Source: an uncultured Dokdonella sp.
Lineage (GTDB): Bacteria; Pseudomonadota; Gammaproteobacteria; Xanthomonadales; Rhodanobacteraceae
DNA length: 19,185 nucleotides
Assembly: GCA_934526015.1 (NCBI GenBank)
Contig: CAKSZY010000032.1
Coordinates: 1 to 19,185, forward strand
Direction of reading: 5' to 3'
How positions within the stretch are numbered: the stretch's first letter is position 1; every line of letters begins with the position of its first letter. The position numbers and the translations under genes were made by a program. Below, in pieces: positions 7,206 through 12,847 of the stretch. The notes under the pieces are model-generated. The model searched no databases. It worked only from the letters and a program-made list of their open reading frames with translations, and was not told the DNA's origin.

Positions 7206-7268
7206 AGAAGGCCGCACACCGCGAGCGGACGAATCTCATGGCGGGCCGGTGGCGGCTCGCGGGCCGGT
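7171..7268 (+). repeat. Short direct repeats before the LysR gene
   Basis: GCGGGCCGGTGGCGG occurs at 7171-7185 (inside the end of the glycosylase gene) and again at 7241-7255. Its first ten bases recur at 7259-7268, 15 bases before the LysR start. The two proximal copies could be a regulator site, but GC-rich chance repetition is possible. Confidence 0.5.
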
Positions 7269-7270
7269 GA

Positions 7271-7276
7271 TAGATT
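7271..7276 (+). promoter_or_regulatory. Possible -10 box for a leaderless LysR transcript
   Basis: TAGATT fits the TAnnnT pattern and ends 6 bases before the LysR ATG, with no Shine-Dalgarno between. That spacing would start the transcript at or near the ATG. No convincing -35 box is visible. Confidence 0.3.
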
Positions 7277-7282
7277 GCCGGC

Positions 7283-8194
7283 ATGGACCGGATCACCAGC
7301 ATGCGCGTGTTCGTGCGCGCCGCCAGCGACGGCAGCCTGTCGGCCGCCGCGCGGCATCTCGGCATGTCGCCGGCGATGGCGACCAAACACGTCAACGCGC
7401 TCGAGGCCCGCCTCGGCGTGAAACTGTTCCATCGCAGCACGCGGCGACTGGCCCTGACCGAAGCCGGCAGCGACTACCTCGAGGCCTGCCTGCGCATCCT
7501 GCCGGAGATCGACGAAGCCGATGCCGCCGCCAGCTCGCAACGCACCAAGGCGAGCGGACTGCTGCGCATGAACGTGCCGCTGTCGTTCGGGCGCTGCTTC
7601 GTCGCCCCGCTGATCCCCGCGTTCTGCCGGCGCCATCCGGAAGTGACCGTCGAACTCGGTCTTTCCGACGCCGAACTCGACCTGCTCGCCGGCAACTGGG
7701 ATCTCGCCATCCGCATCGGCCGCCTCGCCGACAGCCCGCTGCAGGCGCGCCGGCTCGGCGACAGCCCGATGCGCGTCTGCGCCGCACCGGCCTACCTCGA
7801 CGCGCGCGGCATTCCGCGGCGCGTGGCCGAACTGGTCCAGCACAACTGCCTCGGCTACACGCTGTCGCGCACGCAGGGCCGCGACCACTGGGCGTTCGGC
7901 ATCGACGGCGCCATCCGCGTGCCGGTCGGCGGCAACCTGATGGCCAACAACGGCGAGGCCCTCGTGGCGGCCGCCGTGCGCGGCCAGGGCCTGATCTACC
8001 AGCCGCAGTTCATCGTCGCCGACGCGCTCGCCCGCGGCGAACTGGTGGCGCTGGAGTTCGACCAGCCGGCGATCGCGCTCGGCGGCATCCACGTGCTCTA
8101 CCCGCCCGACCGGCGTCCGCCGGCCAAGGTGCGCGTGATGATCGACCATCTGGTCGACGCCTTCACCGAAAAGGCGGCCGCGGCGCTCTCCTGA
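7283..8194 (+). CDS. LysR-family transcriptional regulator
   Basis: A 303-residue LysR-type regulator of normal length. The winged helix-turn-helix occupies residues 1-60, with 'SAAARHLGMSPAMATKHVNALEARLG' containing the recognition helix and 'KLFHRSTRRLALTEAG' the wing. A linker helix follows, and the effector-binding periplasmic-binding-like domain runs from about residue 90 to the end ('LRMNVPLSFGRCFVAPLIP' onward). The branch resembles LysR proteins that control oxidoreductases in proteobacteria (DsdC/PtrR/CrgA-like group). It does not abut a divergent target gene: the glycosylase is upstream on the same strand and the beta-helix gene lies 118 bases downstream. It might control the dioxygenase-SDR-AKR operon about 1 kb away, which is speculative. 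No Shine-Dalgarno is seen. Confidence 0.92.
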   Translation: MDRITSMRVFVRAASDGSLSAAARHLGMSPAMATKHVNALEARLGVKLFHRSTRRLALTEAGSDYLEACLRILPEIDEADAAASSQRTKASGLLRMNVPLSFGRCFVAPLIPAFCRRHPEVTVELGLSDAELDLLAGNWDLAIRIGRLADSPLQARRLGDSPMRVCAAPAYLDARGIPRRVAELVQHNCLGYTLSRTQGRDHWAFGIDGAIRVPVGGNLMANNGEALVAAAVRGQGLIYQPQFIVADALARGELVALEFDQPAIALGGIHVLYPPDRRPPAKVRVMIDHLVDAFTEKAAAALS

Positions 8195-8312
8195 ACGGCG
8201 TCGTTGCGCATCCGGGCGGCCGGCAGCGGATCGATGTCCTCCCTCGCCATCGCAGCGCGCTTTGAGCAGATGCCGTGCACCCGTGCGGCAAGAAGCTGAA
8301 CGGAGAACCGTC

Positions 8313-10217
8313 ATGCGCCTGCCGATCCCCTTCCCCGCCGCGGTCCTCGTGCTGCTCGCCCTCGCCGCGCCGGCCCGCGCCGACCAGCTGTCGGTCGGCA
8401 GCGGTGCCGGCTGCACCCATGCCAGCCTGCAGGCGGCCTTCAACGCGCTCGACGACATCGGCGGCCACCACCTGATCCGCCTGCGCCGGGAAACCTTCGC
8501 GGTGCCGAATGGCGCGATCTACACGCCGACGGTCGGCCAGGGCACGGTGACGATCGAGGGCGGCTACCTCGAATGCGGCGACGCCGCGCCGGGCACCGGC
8601 ATCAATGACGTCAGCGTCCTCGACGGTACCGGCGGCACCGAGGCGCCGGTGCTGCGCCTGCGCGTCGACGGCCGCGTCGGCAGCGTGCAGATCCGCCGCA
8701 CGATCCTGCAGGGCGGCGATGCCCTCGACACCGACGCCGCCTACAACGGTGCCGGCGGCGGCCTCGCCATCCATGGTCCGGCCTCGGTGCTGCTCGGCGC
8801 CGGCACGGTGGTGCGCAACAACCAGGCCGTGCGCGGCGGCGGCGTCGCCCTGATCGGCGGCCTGCTCTCCGGAACGGTCGCCAACAAGGTCGACCTCTAT
8901 CTCGACGGCGGCGCCAGCGTCGTCAGCAACACCGCCAGTGCGGAAGGCGGCGGCATCTATTGCGGCGGCAATCCGAACACGGCCGGACCGACCTTCGGCG
9001 CGCGCCACGGCAGCATCATCGCGATCGACGCGACCATCGGCTTCAACAGTGCGGGCGGACTCGGCGGTGCATTCGCCTGCTCCGGCACCGTCGAAGGCGG
9101 TGGCGGGTTCCAGCCGCGACCGCGCGCGAACGCGGCCGTGCTGATCGTCGGCAACACGACGACGGGCAGCGGCGGCTGCGCGGCCGGCGCCGGCACGCTC
9201 GACACGACGGTTGCGCAAGGCAGCGACGGCTATCGCCCGCTCGGCGCGGCCGACGGCGAGAACGGCCTGCTCGCAATCGCCAACAACACCGGCGCGCGAC
9301 CCGGATTGTGTCTCTCTTCGAGCCGCTCGATCGGCACCGACATCTATCCGGACGGGCCGAGCACGTTCAAGCTGCAGAACCTCATCGTCACCGGCCAGAA
9401 CGGCAGCGGCACGCTCGGCATTTCGGTCGGCCGCGAGGAATTGCGCCTGCGCATCCAGCCTTCCGGGCGCAACGTCGCCTGCACGTTCTTCGAACCGACA
9501 CCCTGCGTCTCGTTCAGCGCCAACGAAGCGTCCGGCAGCCCCGGCACCGGTTCCGTCGCCCCGCTGGTCGACAATCTCGGCACGCTCGAACTCGTGCGCG
9601 CCTCGATCCGCGGCAACGTCACCCGCAATGCGCTGATCCGCAACTACGCCGGCTCGAACTTCGTGACCAGCAGCCTCATCGAGGGCAACCGCGTCGAGGC
9701 GAGCGCATCGGATCCGACCCGCTCCGCGTTCGAGGTCGGCGGCAACCTGTTCACCGGCACGCTGACCGCGCGCCACAACACCGTGCTGTTCGCGACCCCG
9801 CTCGACCGTTTCGTCCACCTCGCATTCCCGACCTCGCAGGCATCCGTGCGCGCGAACATCTTCGCCTCGAGCGCATCACCTGCCCCCGCCAACGTCGGCG
9901 GCGCGGCTCCGAACGCCAACTTCCGCCGCGAGTGGTGCGGCTTCTTCCAGCGCACCGACGACTTCGCCACCCATACCGTCGTCAACGACCCGACCAGCGG
10001 CACGTTCCAGCTGCTTGCTCCCGGCGCGTTCTCGCTCGAACCGGCGACCTTCGCCCCCGGGGACGGACTGGTCGACTGGTGCACGAAATCGGTCAGCGAC
10101 GATTTCCACGGCGCACCGTTCGGCAGCGTCGCCTACTACACCGGCGCCGGCCCGGCCGACATCGGCGCGGTCGAGAACCGCCTCGACGTGATCTTCGCGC
10201 ATGATTTCGAGCGCTAG
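8313..10217 (+). CDS. Secreted right-handed beta-helix protein, choice-of-anchor Q-like end
   Basis: A 634-residue exported protein. A Sec signal peptide is clear (MRLPIP, a hydrophobic stretch and 'APARADQ', cleavage near residue 27). The mature part begins with 'GAGCTHASLQAAFNAL', typical of parallel beta-helix proteins that describe an indexed list of strands, and continues with Gly/Asn/Val-rich repeats such as 'GAGGGLAIHG', 'VRGGGVALIGG' and 'EGGGIYCGG'. No pectate-lyase catalytic pattern is evident. Near the end 'GPADIGAVEN' matches the closing motif of choice-of-anchor Q proteins, followed by 'RLDVIFAHDFER', which resembles a short C-terminal tail I recall on many Lysobacterales exoproteins ('IFADGFE'-like). 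Start ATG has GGAG 8 bases upstream. Role: extracellular or surface, binding partner unknown. Confidence 0.85.
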   Translation: MRLPIPFPAAVLVLLALAAPARADQLSVGSGAGCTHASLQAAFNALDDIGGHHLIRLRRETFAVPNGAIYTPTVGQGTVTIEGGYLECGDAAPGTGINDVSVLDGTGGTEAPVLRLRVDGRVGSVQIRRTILQGGDALDTDAAYNGAGGGLAIHGPASVLLGAGTVVRNNQAVRGGGVALIGGLLSGTVANKVDLYLDGGASVVSNTASAEGGGIYCGGNPNTAGPTFGARHGSIIAIDATIGFNSAGGLGGAFACSGTVEGGGGFQPRPRANAAVLIVGNTTTGSGGCAAGAGTLDTTVAQGSDGYRPLGAADGENGLLAIANNTGARPGLCLSSSRSIGTDIYPDGPSTFKLQNLIVTGQNGSGTLGISVGREELRLRIQPSGRNVACTFFEPTPCVSFSANEASGSPGTGSVAPLVDNLGTLELVRASIRGNVTRNALIRNYAGSNFVTSSLIEGNRVEASASDPTRSAFEVGGNLFTGTLTARHNTVLFATPLDRFVHLAFPTSQASVRANIFASSASPAPANVGGAAPNANFRREWCGFFQRTDDFATHTVVNDPTSGTFQLLAPGAFSLEPATFAPGDGLVDWCTKSVSDDFHGAPFGSVAYYTGAGPADIGAVENRLDVIFAHDFER

Positions 10218-10219
10218 TC

Positions 10220-10234
10220 GCGTTCGCCGAACGC
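10220..10234. terminator. Hairpin just after the beta-helix gene
   Basis: GCGTTC (10220-10225) and GAACGC (10229-10234) form a 6-bp stem with a 3-base loop, 2 bases past the stop. No T-run; weak terminator candidate. Confidence 0.35.
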
Positions 10235-10295
10235 AGATCCATCCGCGCCTGCGGCGCCTGCGAACACGAACCTGGAGCGGAAATGCCCTGCGCGG

Positions 10296-10682
10296 CTATC
10301 GCCAGCCCGCGTCCCAATGCGGGGAGAGCTCGTATCGCCACTTGCCGCCGATGTCGACGAAGCGCCGTGTGAGTTCGGCGACCGTCCCCCACGGTTCGCC
10401 CTTCACTTCCTCGGGCCGTGCCTTGCGCAGCGCGCCGAATTCGTGGAACACGTGGTCGTCCACGGTCGGGCCGCCACTGTAGGCGTAAAGCTCGTGGTAG
10501 AGGGCCGGGATGCCGACGTGTTCGGCGACGAAGGACAGATTGGACTCACAGGAACTCGTGATCGCCCGCACCTCGTCCTCGCTGCATTCCCCCTTCAGGA
10601 GCAACGCGCCGAACGCCTTGTAGTTGCCGGCATCGCGGTATAGGTACTCGAATATCGCGTGGGGTTCGTTCTCGTCCATCAT
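10296..10682 (-). CDS. Small acidic protein of unknown function, HNH partner
   Basis: A 128-residue soluble protein, strongly acidic by count (22 Asp/Glu against 13 Lys/Arg), with no signal peptide or membrane segment. Visible features are 'YLYRDAGNYKAFGALLLKGE' near residues 13-32, 'AEHVGIPALYHELY' near 53-66, 'DDHVFHEF' near 75-82 and a Trp-rich end. I do not recognise a named domain; similar stand-alone hypothetical proteins may exist, but I cannot assign a function. Two consecutive ATGs are possible: GGAGAAGG ends right at the first, so the second (10679) gives a more usual spacing. It starts 12 bases after the HNH endonuclease stop on the same strand, so the two are very likely cotranscribed. 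An inhibitor, immunity or accessory role is conceivable but unproven. Confidence 0.75.
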   Translation of the reverse strand: MMDENEPHAIFEYLYRDAGNYKAFGALLLKGECSEDEVRAITSSCESNLSFVAEHVGIPALYHELYAYSGGPTVDDHVFHEFGALRKARPEEVKGEPWGTVAELTRRFVDIGGKWRYELSPHWDAGWR

Positions 10683-10694
10683 CCTTCTCCGTCC

Positions 10695-11510
10695 TCAGCC
10701 GGCGGTTGCCAGCATCCTGTTGCGGTGCTTCTGCACGAAGGCCGGCTGCGGCCGGAACCGTTCCGCCAAGGCGATCGGTCGCCCGTCGACCGGCCAGAAC
10801 ACGTCGCGCAGGAAGGTGTCGCGGGTCTGTCTCAGCTGCTTGGACAGGACGATCCGGTGATCGTCGGTCAGCGAGAACAGGTGGTTGTCGAATGCCTTGT
10901 CATGGATCGCCGACAGGCAAAGCCCGTTGCCGGGATTCAGGCGGTTGGCCTTGTCCTCGCTCCACGGGACGATGTGGCTGGCCACCAGCAGGCGTGGTTC
11001 ACTCACGCCCGAGATGCAGCAGCGGTGGCCATAGCTGCTGAGCACCGCACGCCGGAAGAAGCCCTGCTTCGCCCGTTGGGCGACGAGGGCGAGGCGCGTC
11101 TCGCCACTGAAGTCGTCGATGTCGAAGCCGGCGTCGCGGATGTCGTGGTTCGGCACCGGTCGGACGCCGTGCGCGCGTTCGAGGCGTTCACGCAAGTCGA
11201 TGCATTCAACCGCGAGGCGTTCCCAATCCGCATGGAACGCGTCCCAGATCTCGCGGTCGAGTCGCGATGCATTGCCGAGCCCCGCGCGACCGCTCTCGCG
11301 GATGGCCGGGTCGAGGCTGGCGAAGTTGCAACACTTCATCGCCAAGGCGCCGGCGCTGCGACCGACCAGTTTTGCCAGTGCGATGATGCGCGGATTCCGG
11401 CTGTGCAACTGGCCGAACGGTGTCTGGCAATAAAGGTGGAAGGCGAGCTTCAACTGCTCGCGGGACCATTGCCTTCCGGCGATCGCATCCGGAATCCGTG
11501 GATCTTCCAT
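10695..11510 (-). CDS. HNH endonuclease (HNH_2-type, restriction-like)
   Basis: A 271-residue protein with a C-terminal HNH nuclease module. C164-C165 in 'HRCCISGVSEP' opens the zinc/beta-hairpin part, then H179 in 'ASHIVPWSED', N195 in 'NPGNGLCLS' and H203 in 'IHDKAFDNH' give the His-Asn-His set, a layout typical of the HNH_2 domain in putative restriction endonucleases. Residues 1-110 form a separate helical domain ('SREQLKLAFHLYCQTPFGQL', 'LVGRSAGALAMKCCNFASLD') seen with this nuclease in many bacteria; I infer DNA or target recognition. No methylase or recombinase is nearby. The second of two close ATGs (ending 11510) is preferred because GAGG lies 8 bases upstream. The stretch appears less GC-rich than its neighbours by eye, which hints at transfer. 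The downstream small acidic gene is 12 bases away. Confidence 0.85.
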   Translation of the reverse strand: MEDPRIPDAIAGRQWSREQLKLAFHLYCQTPFGQLHSRNPRIIALAKLVGRSAGALAMKCCNFASLDPAIRESGRAGLGNASRLDREIWDAFHADWERLAVECIDLRERLERAHGVRPVPNHDIRDAGFDIDDFSGETRLALVAQRAKQGFFRRAVLSSYGHRCCISGVSEPRLLVASHIVPWSEDKANRLNPGNGLCLSAIHDKAFDNHLFSLTDDHRIVLSKQLRQTRDTFLRDVFWPVDGRPIALAERFRPQPAFVQKHRNRMLATAG

Positions 11511-11813
11511 CGTCATCGCCTCGATGAGCCGCGCAGCGGGGGTATCGCACTCTGCGGCAGTCCCGGCCACGCATGCAACGGAACGGCAAGTGGGTGCGGC
11601 ATGCGGATGCTGTGCTTGGGGTTCGTCCGAATGGATATGCGCAAGCTGTCGATGTGTTGTCGCAATACCTGAGAGGATCGACGACGCGGCCGGCTGGCAG
11701 GACCACCGCCTTGCCCGAACCCGTCGCCCTCGCCACACTCCCGTCGCCGGATCGCGCGCGTCACTCGTTCCGGCCTGTCACGTCCGCATCCGCCCACGCG
11801 CAAGGAGTCGGTC
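11511..11813. other. Divergent intergenic region between HNH and ygiD genes
   Basis: A 303-base gap that must hold promoters for both the HNH unit (minus) and the YgiD-like gene (plus). It is visibly less GC-rich around 11600-11670. I see the HNH ribosome site at its left end and AGGAG at 11801-11805 at its right end, but no convincing -10/-35 pair, repeat or extra gene. Confidence 0.5.
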
Positions 11814-12665
11814 ATGCCTGCAAGCCCCGTGCTCTTCATCGGCCACGGCAATCCGATGAACACGCTGGAGGTCAACCGCTACACCCAGGCCTGGCGTGAC
11901 CTCGGCCGCCGCCTGCCGCGGCCGCGGGCGGTGCTGATGGTGTCGGCGCACTGGTATTTCGCCGCGACCGCGGTGACGGCGATGGCGCGGCCGCGGACGA
12001 TCCACGATTTCTACGGTTTTCCGCAGGCGCTGTTCGACTTCGACTATCCGGCGCCGGGCGCGCCCGAACTGGCCGCGGAGATCGCCGAGGTGGCCAAGCC
12101 GAACTGGGTCGGCCTCGATCGCGACCAGTGGGGACTCGACCACGGTGCCTGGAGCGTGCTGGCGCACATGTACCCGGATGCCGACGTGCCGGTCGTGCAG
12201 CTGTCGATCAATGCGCTGAAACCCGCGGAATACCACCTTGAACTCGCCGCGCGGCTGGCTCCGCTGCGCGAACGCGGGGTGATGATCGTCGGCAGCGGCA
12301 ATGTCGTGCACAACCTGAAGCGCGTGCAGTGGGATCGCCCGCAGGCCGCGTTCGACTGGGCCGAGCGCTTCGACGAGGCCGCGGTCGCGCAGATGGCGAG
12401 CGACCCGGCGGCGATCCTGAAACTTGCCGGGCATGCGGATTACGCATTGGCCGTGCCCACGCCGGATCATTTCCTGCCGCTCGTCTACGTTGCGGGCGTG
12501 GTCGCCGCGGGCGAAGGGCGTGCCGCGGCATTCGCCCGCGGCCATGCGCTGGGCTCGATCTCGATGACCTGCTACGCCGCCGGATGCGAGGCGGTCGACG
12601 ACACCGACGGCGCAGCCGCCGCCGCGCTCCCGGTTGGCGTTCCGCCCGAGCAGACGAATCTTTGA
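11814..12665 (+). CDS. ygiD: 4,5-DOPA-type extradiol dioxygenase (YgiD-like)
   Basis: A 283-residue member of the DODA/LigB superfamily, close in layout to E. coli YgiD, which opens the ring of L-DOPA and related catechols. Candidate metal or active-site histidines are H11 in 'FIGHGNPMN', H46 in 'VSAHWYF', H166 in 'GSGNVVHNL' and H219 in 'PTPDHFLPL'; H110 in 'GLDHGAWSVL' is also conserved. 'IHDFYGFPQALFDFDYPAPG' near residues 63-82 is a family signature. Length and motifs are complete. The start ATG has AGGAG 8 bases upstream. It is monocistronic, followed by a REP hairpin pair. Whether its natural substrate is DOPA is not known; it differs from the DODA protein at 5361-6209 in motif details, so the two are not recent duplicates. 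Confidence 0.9.
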   Translation: MPASPVLFIGHGNPMNTLEVNRYTQAWRDLGRRLPRPRAVLMVSAHWYFAATAVTAMARPRTIHDFYGFPQALFDFDYPAPGAPELAAEIAEVAKPNWVGLDRDQWGLDHGAWSVLAHMYPDADVPVVQLSINALKPAEYHLELAARLAPLRERGVMIVGSGNVVHNLKRVQWDRPQAAFDWAERFDEAAVAQMASDPAAILKLAGHADYALAVPTPDHFLPLVYVAGVVAAGEGRAAAFARGHALGSISMTCYAAGCEAVDDTDGAAAAALPVGVPPEQTNL

Positions 12666-12703
12666 CGGCGCCGGATCGTTGCCCGTGGTGTTGCCGCAAA
12701 GGC

Positions 12704-12773
12704 AGCGGAGCAAGCTCCGCTCTACAAGAGCGGTGGATGGTGCGGGCTTTTGTAGAGCCGAGCTTGCTCGGCT
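12704..12773. repeat. Inverted pair of GTAG-type REP hairpins
   Basis: The right unit (12752-12773) is GTAG followed by AGCCGAGC, loop TT and GCTCGGCT. The left unit (12704-12725) is the reverse orientation: AGCGGAGC, loop AA, GCTCCGCT, then CTAC. Both stems are perfect 8-mers and the GTAG heads face each other across 26 bases. This matches the GTAG/REP organisation described in Stenotrophomonas (SMAG repeats), which is mobilised by RAYT transposases. It lies between two convergent genes and may also act in transcript ending or mRNA protection. No RAYT gene is in the window. Confidence 0.85.
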
Positions 12774-12798
12774 GATGCGCCTCCCGGAGCCGGAGACG

Positions 12799-12825
12799 GA
12801 CGGAGCCGCACGAGGCGGCTCCGTC
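12799..12825. terminator. Terminator-like hairpin of the TonB-dependent receptor gene
   Basis: GACGGAGCCG (12799-12808) pairs perfectly with CGGCTCCGTC (12816-12825) around a 7-base loop. It begins 22 bases past the minus-strand stop of the receptor gene. A T-run is absent. Confidence 0.55.
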
Positions 12826-12847
12826 GTCGGCCCGTTGCAGGCCGTGG

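Noticed and set aside
8163..9818. 551-codon minus-strand open frame opposite the beta-helix gene
   Set aside because: Shadow frame with low-complexity composition; the plus-strand protein has a signal peptide and typical beta-helix repeats.
11511..11738. N-terminal extension of the HNH endonuclease to an upstream start
   Set aside because: The extra 76 residues are Arg/Ala/His-rich and lack family similarity, while a GAGG ribosome site serves the ATG at 11510.
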